A stretch of 42,536 bases of DNA from a virus: IMG/VR virus record IMGVR_UViG_3300025853_000191, positions 1 to 42,536 of that record; one strand, given 5' to 3'. How positions within the stretch are numbered: position 1 is the first letter of the stretch; each line of letters opens with the position of its first letter. Shown one piece after another: positions 8,828 through 18,115 of the stretch. Below the pieces are notes generated by a model. The model had not been told where the DNA came from and did not search any database. It saw only the letters and a program-made list of their open reading frames with translations. A program made the translations under genes and the position numbers.

Positions 8828-9930
8828 CACTCTTCCTCCTCAATAGCGCCAGTCTTATCCCAATATCTACACTTACCCAAGCACATACCTTTCTTGTACA
8901 GCATAGAGCAGGTCTGTGGATATTCTGTTCCGACAATTGTACTAACTTGATATCTGGTTGTCCTTTCGTCGAAGTCTGCCCACTCTAATGTCCTAATGTA
9001 ATCTATGATAGTTTCTGTGTCTTTCTCGACCTTTTCTTTACTTACTCTTTCGACTGGTATGAAGTTTCTCAGCCGTTTAGCCAGATACTTGACTAACTGT
9101 ACTCTAGCGTCATGGCTAGGGTTACTCCCTTGACGACACGCTGCTGAGTTTAAACATGGTAATATGATGACACCTTCCATTGATACTGTCGGTAAATCAA
9201 TTGGCTTTGATTTAGGATTGAAAACATTAGCCTTTTTGTGCGACTCTTTGATAACTAAATCGAGTCCTCTTTCACCATAACTAATCACTCCGTTTTTAGG
9301 ATTAAGTGCCTTAACCATGATGTGGTCTAGCCCTCTTTCTAAATCGTTGGTAGTCAAAGGTATTGACCACGAACCCCTCTTTGAATTGTACGAGTTAGGT
9401 ATTCTAATCATCCCACTGGTATCGAAAGGGACAGCAGGGTCAGAACAAAATAAGTTCATATCTCTTATCCAATCATTGACGACTTGCATACCTGCATCTT
9501 TGATAGCAGATAAGTGATTACCGTTACTCGGCATGTAAGGCTTGTCTAGCCCCACCCATACATGAAATCCTCCTCCACTATACCATATAGCGTGAGATAT
9601 ATTTTCTTTGAGTAAATAGTAATGTAAAGTCTTAGTCTGTTCCATCGCTTTCTCTGGGTCAACATCAGGTCTACTTCTTTGTCGAAAGTCTTTAGGGTCA
9701 AAGTCCATAACAAAGTGCCTTACTATAGGGGTGAGTAAATCTACCCTGTTGTTATGAGGCTGCTTCGTGGCACGATAACCGTAAACAGTCATGTAGGCGT
9801 TAGATACGCCGTTTTTTCCAGCCCAGTATCTCTCTAGGTCGCCACTGCTTCTGACGATTTTACGGAAGCCCCTACCATTCTCATTTCCAAGTTCCATTAC
9901 CTCTCTTGGAAAGTCAAATGTTATTTTCAA
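8827..9930 (-). CDS. Archaeo-eukaryotic primase, PriS-like domain fused to PriL-type Fe-S domain
   Basis: A 367-residue single-chain primase. The catalytic AEP motifs are FVMDFDP (DxD metal site), YSGGGFHVWV (S-x-H) and FDTSGMIRIPNS. The C-terminal third carries LPCLN...C with a GSNPSHDARVQ segment, then TCSMLYKKGMCLGKC. This mirrors the cysteine pattern of the PriL C-terminal 4Fe-4S domain, including its TRYQVSTIVG lead-in. Cellular archaea keep PriS and PriL as separate chains; fused forms are known from archaeal mobile elements such as plasmid pTN2. It starts at TTG 9930, 7 bases after AGGAAG; no ATG fits upstream. Confidence 0.88.
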   Translation of the reverse strand: MKITFDFPREVMELGNENGRGFRKIVRSSGDLERYWAGKNGVSNAYMTVYGYRATKQPHNNRVDLLTPIVRHFVMDFDPKDFRQRSRPDVDPEKAMEQTKTLHYYLLKENISHAIWYSGGGFHVWVGLDKPYMPSNGNHLSAIKDAGMQVVNDWIRDMNLFCSDPAVPFDTSGMIRIPNSYNSKRGSWSIPLTTNDLERGLDHIMVKALNPKNGVISYGERGLDLVIKESHKKANVFNPKSKPIDLPTVSMEGVIILPCLNSAACRQGSNPSHDARVQLVKYLAKRLRNFIPVERVSKEKVEKDTETIIDYIRTLEWADFDERTTRYQVSTIVGTEYPQTCSMLYKKGMCLGKCRYWDKTGAIEEEE

Positions 9931-9934
9931 GGGT

Positions 9935-10192
9935 TCACTTCCTGCTCTCGATGATTTTGTCTATGGTGTTGATTAGTTCGCCTGTATCTTGTAAAAGATA
10001 GTTGTTCAGAGTGATGTACATAGGTCCTTTCGGTCCTTGTACATTCTCGTCAAACTCGTACAGCGATGTCTGAATAGCGATACTATAGTCGTTACCTTTA
10101 CCCAAATGAGAAAAGTTAACTTCTACATTTCTGTCTACAACCATAGTCATCATTTTTTCTATCAAACGGCTTACCATCCCTTTATCCATCAT
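9935..10192 (-). CDS. Unknown 85-residue protein in replication operon
   Basis: Met-rich N-terminus (MMDKGMVSRLIEKMMTMV), then a beta-like middle and a C-terminal helix. No motif recognised. AGGAGG precedes two adjacent ATGs (10192 and 10189), and either may be used. It lies between the Cas4-like nuclease and the primase, so a link to DNA replication is likely but unproven. Confidence 0.6.
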   Translation of the reverse strand: MMDKGMVSRLIEKMMTMVVDRNVEVNFSHLGKGNDYSIAIQTSLYEFDENVQGPKGPMYITLNNYLLQDTGELINTIDKIIESRK

Positions 10193-11184
10193 TCTTCCTC
10201 CTGATAATTATCCAAATATTCTTGTGGATTGTCACTTCCTTCCCATGCCGGGCAGATTTCTTTAAAACTACACCAAGCGCACTTACCCGCACTAGAACTA
10301 GTAGGGAAATCACCACTCAAATAAGCCGTAATCAAACCTACTTTCAGTTTGTCAATTTGCTTAGTATATGTAGTATCCATACGCTTGGTAATCTTTTCAT
10401 AAAATATTTTGTTGATGCTTCTTTGTTCATAGCCGTATTTGTTAAGAGAATCTAACCCTTCTACTGTACCTGATGGGTAAACCCAACCCCAGTGCGTCAC
10501 ATCCTGTAAAGGGTGGTCTGCTAATTTTAGCAACTTCTTGTAAAACGCCATTTCTCTTCTCATGGACTTTACTTTAAAATCTGAGTCTTTCCACTCATCG
10601 TTTCTTTTAGTTTGAACCCACTTACCCGTTTTCAATTCCATGATGGCTACGCCGCCTTCTTCTTCGCTGAAACCACGGTCAATGCTGCCCGCATAGTGAA
10701 TCGGTATAGTGTGCACTTCGCCATTGAATTCAATCTCTTCCTCAACATAAGCGTGTATCTCAGATTCATTGATAATAGGTAAATAGTCATCTACTCCTAC
10801 ATGTTTCAATCTCTGTAAGTCCCAGTGTATTCTGGTATCAATCGACGGTTGTTCACCCAATTGATATTCTTTGTCAGGTAAAATTGACTTGGCCAGTTCA
10901 AGCGCTTCTTTCATCTTGTCTCTTTGTACAAGAGTATGTAGTTCACCTACTATTGGCATGACATTGTCATAATAAAACTCTATAGCATCGTGTACATTTG
11001 TACCCTTTGTCATAGCATCTGTTGACGGCTCTGGTAAGCGATGAATACGCTTGTATTCATACTGTTTAGGGCAGAAATCAAAGTCACTGGTAAGACTAGT
11101 CTTGGTGATACGAAGCATCTTTTCGTGTCCCGGCTCCCACTGATAGGTCGATTTAGCGTAGGCACTCCAATCTCTATCGCTCAT
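10189..11184 (-). CDS. Cas4/RecB-like PD-(D/E)XK exonuclease with Fe-S cysteines
   Basis: A 331-residue nuclease. The PD-(D/E)XK core is GSIDRGF followed by AIMELKTGKW (Asp ... E-x-K-T), then REMAFYKKLL in the place of the usual QxxxY motif. An N-terminal Cys (FDFCPKQYEY) and a C-terminal cluster (CAWCSFKEICPAW) supply the four cysteines that ligate 4Fe-4S in Cas4/AddB-type enzymes. ATG 11184 follows GAGGAGG; a longer frame exists but has no ribosome site. It probably processes DNA ends for recombination with the RadA-like ATPase. There is no Cas1/Cas2 or repeat array nearby, so a CRISPR role is unlikely. Confidence 0.87.
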   Translation of the reverse strand: MSDRDWSAYAKSTYQWEPGHEKMLRITKTSLTSDFDFCPKQYEYKRIHRLPEPSTDAMTKGTNVHDAIEFYYDNVMPIVGELHTLVQRDKMKEALELAKSILPDKEYQLGEQPSIDTRIHWDLQRLKHVGVDDYLPIINESEIHAYVEEEIEFNGEVHTIPIHYAGSIDRGFSEEEGGVAIMELKTGKWVQTKRNDEWKDSDFKVKSMRREMAFYKKLLKLADHPLQDVTHWGWVYPSGTVEGLDSLNKYGYEQRSINKIFYEKITKRMDTTYTKQIDKLKVGLITAYLSGDFPTSSSAGKCAWCSFKEICPAWEGSDNPQEYLDNYQEEE

Positions 11185-11366
11185 TCTGATTCCTCCTCGA
11201 TTAATTTCTGTAGGTAGACAGCCAAGTCCATGGCTTCTTCTTGAGCATGGATGAGCCATTCTAGCCTAGACAAAGGTGCAGTCTCCATAGTAACTCCGTA
11301 CTTCGCTTTACCGACTTCTGCTCTCCCTTGTATTTTCTTACATACTTCGTCTTCTATTCTGCTCAT
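11181..11366 (-). CDS. MazG-like mini-protein, putative nucleotide pyrophosphohydrolase fold
   Basis: 61 residues with the layout R-x3-GKAKYG ... LEWLIHAQEEAMDLAVYLQKL, which resembles small MazG-like phage proteins (EE-x2-D metal-binding helix). If active, it would cleave NTPs or alarmones, but at this length it carries little more than the core helices. ATG 11366 follows GGTGATAAA. It is coupled to the nuclease by ATGA. The family call is by eye. Confidence 0.55.
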   Translation of the reverse strand: MSRIEDEVCKKIQGRAEVGKAKYGVTMETAPLSRLEWLIHAQEEAMDLAVYLQKLIEEESE

Positions 11367-11370
11367 TTTA

Positions 11371-13722
11371 TCACCAATATTGTTTAGGCATCGCTGCCCC
11401 GCTTGCTCTTTCTAAGTCCCAATCTAGGGCTCTGAATATAGGTTTTATTTTGTCTTTGACAATTTTATCAACCATTAAATCATAATCTATTACGAAACCG
11501 TCTAGTTCGCTGACATCTTCGTAAGCAACTACTGGAGTAGAAGGTAAACCGTCTTTCGGCTTGGCAATATATACCCAGTCTACGCTGTCTCCTTCCCCAA
11601 AGTGGTTACGCCCAACCATGTGCCGATTGTAATACCTAGCCGCTTTAACAGCACCGCCAGCAGTATCCGAGTATTCTGTCAACCTTTTCTGTAATCTAGT
11701 AGTAGTAGATATATCCTTTATATCGACATCCCCTCGCTTTATTTTCTTAGCCAACGGTCTTACTATGCTGATGACCTTTTCTTCGTCAGCCCCAGTGCAG
11801 ATAGCAGTGAGTATATCGTTTTCTAAGTCCTTCGATATCGGAGACAAAGTACTAATTTTGCCCCACCTTGCTGATTTCTTTTTACCTTCGTCTTCCGGTG
11901 GCCAAGAACAGATACCGTAGTACAGATTTTTACCGCCGACAATCCAGTAAGGCATGTAAGCCTCAAACTCTACAATCAAATGACTCGCTTCATGGTCACG
12001 CTGTATCGTCTCAGTTAGATGCTTGGCTAAAGCAGGTGCTTCATCGAAAGGTACTTCGACAAAAGCAGAATCTGTGTGACCGTACAGTGCCTTGTAGCCA
12101 GCCTTTTCTGACTCTTCCATAAGAGCCTTGATTGCCCTTCGACCACAGGCCGTGATAGCACTGGCTATGTCGAAATCCGACCAACCCCAGTAAGCACTGG
12201 CAGTCATGCCGTAAAACGATGCCATTACACGCTTTACTGCAAGTTGTAATGTGTTCCATCCGTTTCGCTCATTTTCAGTGGGGGCTTCTCGCATTTTCTT
12301 TTTGTAATTGTCACGGAGTTCAAACATCTCCGTAACAATCTTAGGTAGCAATGCAGGGACATCTTGTCTCCAACAAGTACCATCAGGTAATTGCCTAACA
12401 TTGTCTGCCTCTGCCATGTGCTTAGGAACTTGGGTCTCCCACGATAGATTATGGCTCAGTATGATACTAGGGTAGAGACCCTTGTAATCAACACAAGCCA
12501 CACCCTCATATCTACCGGGCTTGGGAGGTGGAATGAAAGCACCTTCGTACTCTTGCTTCTCTTGCATAGAACGACTCGGTGCCTTCCAGTGTGTTCGTCT
12601 GTTCAACAGACCTTTGGCGAACCGTGTAACATTGTGACACGATTCAAAAGAAACGCCACATAATCTTTGTAGCGATAAAAAGAAATTCAGTACATGGTTA
12701 CCTTCGTCTATCTTTTTGAGCAATAAAGTATCTTGCATACAGTAATCGACATAGTCATCAAACCTTTCTGTCCAACCTGTCTTGACATCCATGTCGAACT
12801 TACCACCTAGTTTACAGGCTTTGGCGATAGTATCTAATTTCAAATTCTTGAGTTGGGGTTGACCACTATCCTTCCATACACGCTCAAAGCCGCTACCGCT
12901 TCTTACTGGTGCAGCAGTATCAAAGCATAACCTACCTACGATAGGTTGGGCTACATAATCATAAGCACCGCTTTTCATAGGTTTCATGACTCTGCCCAAA
13001 GGACTCAGTTTTCTGAAACGCTTTAGTCTGTCAATCAAGTGAGGTAGGTCAGCCCACATGATAGCGTGGGCTACAAATACATCTGGATTACATTCGTCTA
13101 GGTAGTAAAGAAAGGCATCATGCATTTCTTGTTCTGAACCGTAGAGGTATCTCTCGTAAGTAAATTCTTGAACTTCACCGTTAACTTCGTACTCTACGAT
13201 TTTATTCTCTAATTGATAATCGTTATCATGTAAGCCGTTAGGATTGTACTTCTTCCAACAAAAAGCCACATGACGATTGTTGTAGTTGTCTATAACCGCC
13301 ATCACTGTGGTTTCTTTGGTCTTAACATCCCACTCTAAATCAAAGTGCCATACTCTTGGTTTCCATTCGGGCATTTCTTTTACATTGTCTATCAGATATC
13401 TGTCTTGTAGACTGAGGTCTGCTTCCCATGTTTTTCTGAACATAGCGGCCATACTCTTGACATCGGATTGTCTGTAAGCGTACACCTTGACTAATGGTTC
13501 ATCGTCTCTAAGGCCAACCGCTTTGTCTTCCCAGTCTATACGAGAGCCGGGGAACTGGTCGATGACCGAGTTAGCGATTTGCTTAGAAGTATTGGCTGAA
13601 ATCCAAAAGTAAGGCTCGAAGTCAGTAACTGTTTCTTCAATCAAATTACCCTCAGCGTCACGCCATCTCTTGTAGATATGGTCGGGACCTGTAGGGTCTG
13701 GTTTGAAGATGTCGATTATCAT
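11371..13722 (-). CDS. polB: Family B DNA polymerase with 3'-5' proofreading exonuclease
   Basis: A 783-residue replicative polymerase. The exonuclease motifs are HFDLEWD (Exo I), VAHAIMWADLPHL (Exo II) and YCMQD (Exo III). The polymerase motifs are DYKGLYPSII (motif A), KRVMASFYGMT (motif B) and YGHTDSAF (motif C, catalytic TDS). All catalytic acidic residues look intact and the length is normal for the family, with no intein. The PCNA-like clamp lies three genes upstream. It would copy the virus genome. Start ATG 13722 overlaps the RBS module GAGGAATAGATATG that also ends the previous gene. Confidence 0.97.
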   Translation of the reverse strand: MIIDIFKPDPTGPDHIYKRWRDAEGNLIEETVTDFEPYFWISANTSKQIANSVIDQFPGSRIDWEDKAVGLRDDEPLVKVYAYRQSDVKSMAAMFRKTWEADLSLQDRYLIDNVKEMPEWKPRVWHFDLEWDVKTKETTVMAVIDNYNNRHVAFCWKKYNPNGLHDNDYQLENKIVEYEVNGEVQEFTYERYLYGSEQEMHDAFLYYLDECNPDVFVAHAIMWADLPHLIDRLKRFRKLSPLGRVMKPMKSGAYDYVAQPIVGRLCFDTAAPVRSGSGFERVWKDSGQPQLKNLKLDTIAKACKLGGKFDMDVKTGWTERFDDYVDYCMQDTLLLKKIDEGNHVLNFFLSLQRLCGVSFESCHNVTRFAKGLLNRRTHWKAPSRSMQEKQEYEGAFIPPPKPGRYEGVACVDYKGLYPSIILSHNLSWETQVPKHMAEADNVRQLPDGTCWRQDVPALLPKIVTEMFELRDNYKKKMREAPTENERNGWNTLQLAVKRVMASFYGMTASAYWGWSDFDIASAITACGRRAIKALMEESEKAGYKALYGHTDSAFVEVPFDEAPALAKHLTETIQRDHEASHLIVEFEAYMPYWIVGGKNLYYGICSWPPEDEGKKKSARWGKISTLSPISKDLENDILTAICTGADEEKVISIVRPLAKKIKRGDVDIKDISTTTRLQKRLTEYSDTAGGAVKAARYYNRHMVGRNHFGEGDSVDWVYIAKPKDGLPSTPVVAYEDVSELDGFVIDYDLMVDKIVKDKIKPIFRALDWDLERASGAAMPKQYW

Positions 13723-13724
13723 AT

Positions 13725-13922
13725 CTATTCCTCTTTTAGATAGGGCTCTGCTTTTCTGTAACGCTTAGTTGCATGATTGTATACTATACCTTCATAAGAT
13801 TCAAGACATGTTGCACAGGTCAATTCACCTTTATGTTGGAACAGCATCTCCTCATCATCATAACCGCAACCGTATGCACATTGAGGCTCTTCTGGTCCGA
13901 ATAAAAAATCAATCAATCCCAT
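13725..13922 (-). CDS. 65-residue zinc-binding protein
   Basis: Starts MGLIDFLFGPEEP and carries CAYGC and CATC, a likely single zinc site, then a basic segment (NHATKRYRKAE). ATG 13922 follows GAGGAATAGAT. An in-frame upstream extension lacks a ribosome site and overlaps the neighbouring gene. It lies between the polymerase and another zinc ribbon. Function unknown. Confidence 0.6.
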   Translation of the reverse strand: MGLIDFLFGPEEPQCAYGCGYDDEEMLFQHKGELTCATCLESYEGIVYNHATKRYRKAEPYLKEE

Positions 13923-13924
13923 AT

Positions 13925-14113
13925 CTATTCCTCTTCGTGTATCTGTACATAAGTTACATCGGCACCGCACGATGAGCAGTGTAGTGTTGCCACTATACCC
14001 TCTCCATCATAGCCGTAATCCTCTGGGTCAAAGTCTGCGCCCCAAATGAGTCTACCGCCGCATAACCAACAGACATCTCTTCTTTGATGGTTCACATGTA
14101 TGTAGTTAGTCAT
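13925..14113 (-). CDS. 62-residue zinc ribbon
   Basis: CWLC near residue 15 and CSSC near residue 46 flank an acidic loop (DFDPEDYGYDGEG), a classic treble-clef or zinc-ribbon spacing, ending IHEEE. ATG 14113 has GAGGACTGATT upstream. Coupled with the clamp gene. It may be a small transcription or replication regulator; no direct evidence. Confidence 0.6.
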   Translation of the reverse strand: MTNYIHVNHQRRDVCWLCGGRLIWGADFDPEDYGYDGEGIVATLHCSSCGADVTYVQIHEEE

Positions 14114-14115
14114 AA

Positions 14116-14877
14116 TCAGTCCTCCTCGTATTCTTGGTCGATAACTATCATAATAAAATCGGTACTTGGTTGCACTACAATTAGTACGCTTTCGTTGGCA
14201 GTGTGAATCTCTACATCACCGTTAGGTATGTTAGATAACAAGTCAGGTAGCCACTTATCAAAAGCCGACCTTGCTGATGTAGCAGGTGCCTCTAGTTGCG
14301 TTAGTGTTGCTCTTACAAACATCTTACCCGTCGCTGATTTGCCGCCTCTTACGATAAACTCTGAACCGTCTGAATCGAACTCGGTCTTACAAGAATACTT
14401 GTCACCCAGAACTTTCTTGAATCCAGTTGCTGGTTTCAACTCAAGCGAGTTAAGCGTAGCATGATGCGTTAACGGACTGTTAAACCACATACGCCACATA
14501 CTCTGCTTAGATTGCTCGATAGCCTTCTGCATGATGCCGACTCGCTTTTGCGATTCTATATGTGAAGAAGTGGGTAGTTGTAAACTACTCTTACCGCATC
14601 TTACATGAAGCGTACCCGTCTTACCTTCTTGGTTGATTTCTAAGTCCTTTGACTTTACATTACTAAGAAAAGATTTCAACTTAGGGATATCAGTGATGTA
14701 TACTTTACCACCCTTTTCTACCCCGCAGTCTATCTTTCTATAGATATAATGAGTAGATTTCCCCACCGCCGCAGATATACTTCCGACATTAGCATCAATA
14801 GCAATGTCTGCCAAATCTTTACCGAAACTTCCGATAAAGTGGTTGAAGTTATCTTTGTCGATTGTGAAACTAACCAA
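14116..14877 (-). CDS. Sliding clamp, PCNA-like (putative)
   Basis: About 253 residues, the usual PCNA length. The N-terminal part (FIGSFGKDLADIAIDANVG, ending VYITDIPKLKSFLSNV) follows the helix-strand order of a PCNA half-domain, and the C-terminal half repeats it. It lies between the RadA-like and polymerase genes, with the clamp loader three genes upstream. I place the start at TTG 14877, where GAGGTGA lies 5 bases upstream; GTG 14886 is an alternative but overlaps the ribosome site itself. No PCNA signature is decisive by eye, so the call leans on length and context. Confidence 0.6.
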   Translation of the reverse strand: MVSFTIDKDNFNHFIGSFGKDLADIAIDANVGSISAAVGKSTHYIYRKIDCGVEKGGKVYITDIPKLKSFLSNVKSKDLEINQEGKTGTLHVRCGKSSLQLPTSSHIESQKRVGIMQKAIEQSKQSMWRMWFNSPLTHHATLNSLELKPATGFKKVLGDKYSCKTEFDSDGSEFIVRGGKSATGKMFVRATLTQLEAPATSARSAFDKWLPDLLSNIPNGDVEIHTANESVLIVVQPSTDFIMIVIDQEYEED

Positions 14878-14887
14878 GTCAATCACC

Positions 14888-15922
14888 TCAGATTACACCG
14901 TCTCGTAGTTCAGGTAAACCGTACCACTGTGCATTTTCACCTTTCTTAGTAACAAAGTAAAGTCTCTCTTGATTCAACAAGTTTGGATTAGTCTTCTGCT
15001 TGAAGAACTCAGCAGTGTATCTAACTTCGCCAGTCAAAGAACCATCATTGTTTCTCATATACTTGTTCTTACACCATAGTATTTGGAACAGGTCTTTGTT
15101 AGCACTAGCATGCCAAGCGAACTTCCATCCGTCGAATCCTACTTTGCCATCTTTGTCTTCTTTAAGATGAGTCTCCCAATAGACATCGACACCTAGCCTG
15201 TTCAGTTTTTGACACTGAGCAGTTAGTTGCTTGAATCTTGTAGCACGAATATTCCAGTTCCAACCAATCTCGGCATTGAGTTTGGAGTGGCTGGCTTCGA
15301 CAGCATTAGTAGCAGTCATGTCCAAGTCGTAAATCTTCATACAGGTAATACACATCTCGTCAAACTGGTCAACGCCAGTGACAATGAATGATTTGAGCAT
15401 TGGTCCTTCAAAGCCCGGCTTGTACTGATTCTCTGCATACTCTACAGCAAACTTGGCAAGTTCCATGACTCGGTTGTAACTGAGTAAGTAGTTGTAAGCA
15501 GTCTTGTCTTCCTGTTGCATAACCCAAGGTGAGAATATACGGAAGGCAGGGTCGTTGTTGTAGTGAGCCTGTTTACAGGATAATCCGCCATTGTCATGGT
15601 CAATTACTATACAAAGAGAATCTCCATGCTTATGCTTGTGAGCATCCATAGCCAGACCAGTCTTACCAGTACCTTCGTGACCGACTACGCCCATGAAAGT
15701 AGCACTAGGTTGTATAGCAGGCGCTTTCGCTTGCTCTTTCATTTCCTGTGCAATAGCAGGGAACCTACTGATAAATTCAGTAGAGGTCTCAGGAGTTAAC
15801 TTCTCCTTGATATTCTGCTCTATGTTTTCTTGAACCACAGGCTCAGCGGCTGCTGATGCAACCGGCTGAGTTGTAGTTACTGGCTGTGCTTCGTCTCCTA
15901 GTAATGCATCCCATCCACTCAT
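14888..15922 (-). CDS. RadA/Sak4-like recombinase ATPase
   Basis: 344 residues. About 70 low-complexity residues (TTTQPVASAAAEP) precede a RecA-fold core with Walker A GHEGTGKTGLA and Walker B-like SFIVTGVDQFDEM. The single compact core without the RadA N-terminal helix-hairpin-helix fits the Sak4 class of viral single-strand annealing/recombination ATPases. It would act with the adjacent putative single-strand binding protein. ATG 15922 overlaps the previous stop and follows GGAGGAGATGAAC. Confidence 0.78.
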   Translation of the reverse strand: MSGWDALLGDEAQPVTTTQPVASAAAEPVVQENIEQNIKEKLTPETSTEFISRFPAIAQEMKEQAKAPAIQPSATFMGVVGHEGTGKTGLAMDAHKHKHGDSLCIVIDHDNGGLSCKQAHYNNDPAFRIFSPWVMQQEDKTAYNYLLSYNRVMELAKFAVEYAENQYKPGFEGPMLKSFIVTGVDQFDEMCITCMKIYDLDMTATNAVEASHSKLNAEIGWNWNIRATRFKQLTAQCQKLNRLGVDVYWETHLKEDKDGKVGFDGWKFAWHASANKDLFQILWCKNKYMRNNDGSLTGEVRYTAEFFKQKTNPNLLNQERLYFVTKKGENAQWYGLPELRDGVI

Positions 15923-17169
15923 TGTTCATCTCCTCCAAATTGATTTAGGCTTGTGTTCCCACTTCCACCCGCAGGGCGAGCAGTTCTGTGTGGAATGTAA
16001 ATACCAAGCGCTGATAGGCTTGGTTGCATTTCATTGTTGAATGGCCGTAGTCTCAATCTACCAACTACGATAACATTGGTCTTCTCATTGTAGTGACCCC
16101 ATTCACCCTTTGCATTTTTGTATTCAAACACTCTGTCTTCATCGTGCATTCTACCAGATACCCAGACCGTTACTGGGTCTACATTCTGGCGATAGATGCT
16201 GAGACGATACGAGCGACCAGTCGGGTCATACTCACTTTCCATCGGCTCTCTGTTCAGATAAGTGATTGAACCATATGTGATTACGACAGGGTTGATTGTC
16301 ATACCATTGGCTGTAGTGATTTTCTTTGCTGCGTGAGCGTCAAGTAAGTTACCTAACTCTACATACTCACCATGCATATCACCGTTGATTAGAAGCCTCT
16401 CTGCGCTAAAGGCTACTCTAAGGTGCTCAGGTAGCCAAGAGTCAGTGTATTCAACTGTTTCATGGAAGTTGCGATTTGTATACAAGATGTCTTGGTCTTT
16501 ATTCTTAGGCTCTACTACTTTTATTCGACTTGCTACCCACTTCTCGTAGTCAGCGTTCATAGACTTCCCTTGAAGACTGATTGACCATTTCTTTATGTCG
16601 CCACCGCTTTCCGGTGAGCCTAAGAAGTAAGCAGTCCTACTGATACTAGTAGGTGCAATAGGCTTTCTTTCATTGTTTCTTTCAGCCATTAGACACAGAA
16701 TCATGTCGTCAAACTCAAAGCCGTACCAAGGTAGGTCGCTACCTTGAACTCTGTCGTTTGTTTCTTTACCATTGAGATGCCACTTACCAGACTTAGCAGT
16801 AAGAATACCAATATGACCTTCGTCGATTGCTCTATCTCTGTTCGTCTTGAACATGTTAATTGCTCTGTCATACATACCCTTTCGGTTATCTCTTTCAGTG
16901 TCTTCAATTCCAATGAACATACCGACATAAGTAACAGTGTCTTGCTGACGGCTTGCACTTTCGTTTCTATTTTCTATTACGAATTGTTCACTCCATTGAC
17001 TTAGATAGAATGGGTCTTCATCGAATGGATTTTCTACTGCAAACTCATCTTTCAACCACTTGTTGAATTTGTTGGCGGCTTCCCCCAACTTGATGCCGGT
17101 TCGCTCAGCATACCCATTCAGTCTTTCAATCACATCTTCTGGCCATTTGGTTCCATTATTTTCTTCCAT
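15919..17169 (-). CDS. Putative single-strand DNA-binding protein (RPA/OB-fold-like)
   Basis: 416 residues, mostly beta strands with OB-fold-like segments (TVTYVGMFIGIEDTER; PVTVWVSGRMHDEDR; TNVIVVGRLRLRPF). It ends with a flexible Gly/Asn/acidic tail (GGSGNTSLNQFGGDEQ), as many SSB proteins do. It lies between the RadA-like ATPase and the clamp loader. I chose ATG 17169 because GGAGG sits 7 bases upstream, too close for ATG 17175. Function is inferred from context and fold impression. Confidence 0.45.
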   Translation of the reverse strand: MEENNGTKWPEDVIERLNGYAERTGIKLGEAANKFNKWLKDEFAVENPFDEDPFYLSQWSEQFVIENRNESASRQQDTVTYVGMFIGIEDTERDNRKGMYDRAINMFKTNRDRAIDEGHIGILTAKSGKWHLNGKETNDRVQGSDLPWYGFEFDDMILCLMAERNNERKPIAPTSISRTAYFLGSPESGGDIKKWSISLQGKSMNADYEKWVASRIKVVEPKNKDQDILYTNRNFHETVEYTDSWLPEHLRVAFSAERLLINGDMHGEYVELGNLLDAHAAKKITTANGMTINPVVITYGSITYLNREPMESEYDPTGRSYRLSIYRQNVDPVTVWVSGRMHDEDRVFEYKNAKGEWGHYNEKTNVIVVGRLRLRPFNNEMQPSLSALGIYIPHRTARPAGGSGNTSLNQFGGDEQ

Positions 17170-17171
17170 AA

Positions 17172-18098
17172 TCATTCCTCCATATTTTTCTTTAGTTTTG
17201 CTACAAAGTATTCCACAAACGACAAGTCATCATCAGGCCATTGCTGAGCCATCATGACAAACTCTCCGTAGGTGAACATGAAATTGTACCAATCGTCTTC
17301 GCTTTCCATAAGCGACTTGGCACGAAAGCGCAAACCTTTCAGTATGTAGAATCGACCTTGTCCCGATTCTATGGCTTGCTTAAGATAAGCGGTTAACTTG
17401 GTATAATCCGAACTCATCAGATTAAGTGCCGCTTTGTTAAGGAACTCTCCCTCCTTTCGGATTCTGTCTTCGAGAGCAGTTCCTACTTTTGGCAGACTGT
17501 CAAGAATGTCTATTGACTGTCTTAGGCTACCGTTAGTGAATTTAATTAAGTTAGGTAAATGCTTTTTCCAATGCTCAGGCATTTGTTCTTTATCGACAAT
17601 CATCTCTAACCTATCAGTGTTGTAAGGGTCGATAGGGCTGAATACAAATGTAAGACAACGGTCTCTGATTGCATTGTGAATAGGACCAATGTCATTGGCT
17701 GTTAGAATAAAGATAGTGTTCTTGTGACTTTCTTCCATTACTTGGCGGAGTGCTTTTTGAGCAGGTGCAGTGAAACTTTCAAACTCATCTAGGAACTCAA
17801 TGCGTCTACTGGCACCAAGTGCCTTGCTCTTACTGATTTGCTTTAGTTCTCTAACAGCGTCAATACCTCTTTCGTCACTCGCATTGGTAACTCTAAAGTT
17901 AACTGAGTTGAACCACTCTCCTAGTAAGTCTTTAGCCAAAGCAATAGCAGCACTGGTCTTACCAACACCGGGAGGACCAACAAGTAGAATGTTAGCAGGG
18001 CACGATTCCAGTGTCCATGTCTCAGCAGAAGTAATAAACTCAGAGCATCCTGCTAGGTCTGCTAAGGTCTGTGGTCTGTACTTCTCTCGTAGGTTCAT
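17172..18098 (-). CDS. Clamp loader, replication factor C small-subunit-like
   Basis: About 308 residues, AAA+ ATPase. It has the RFC-box start (LREKYRPQTLADLAG), Walker A GPPGVGKTS, Walker B IEFLDEFE (in place of DEAD), sensor-1 ILTAND and an RDRC motif in place of the usual SRC arginine finger. It loads the sliding clamp using ATP. No large subunit gene is seen, so it may form a homo-oligomer or use host RfcL. A TATA box at 18128-18135 lies about 30 bases upstream, so the transcript is nearly leaderless; ATG 18098 is preferred to ATG 18107 on that basis. Confidence 0.92.
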   Translation of the reverse strand: MNLREKYRPQTLADLAGCSEFITSAETWTLESCPANILLVGPPGVGKTSAAIALAKDLLGEWFNSVNFRVTNASDERGIDAVRELKQISKSKALGASRRIEFLDEFESFTAPAQKALRQVMEESHKNTIFILTANDIGPIHNAIRDRCLTFVFSPIDPYNTDRLEMIVDKEQMPEHWKKHLPNLIKFTNGSLRQSIDILDSLPKVGTALEDRIRKEGEFLNKAALNLMSSDYTKLTAYLKQAIESGQGRFYILKGLRFRAKSLMESEDDWYNFMFTYGEFVMMAQQWPDDDLSFVEYFVAKLKKNMEE

Positions 18099-18115
18099 TC
18101 TAATCATCTCCCATC

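Noticed and set aside
10189-11184. CRISPR adaptation locus suggested by the Cas4-like nuclease
   Set aside because: No Cas1/Cas2 and no regular repeat-spacer array in the window; Cas4-like nucleases are common in archaeal viruses.
11371-13722. Intein in the polymerase gene
   Set aside because: Motifs A, B and C are uninterrupted and the length is normal.
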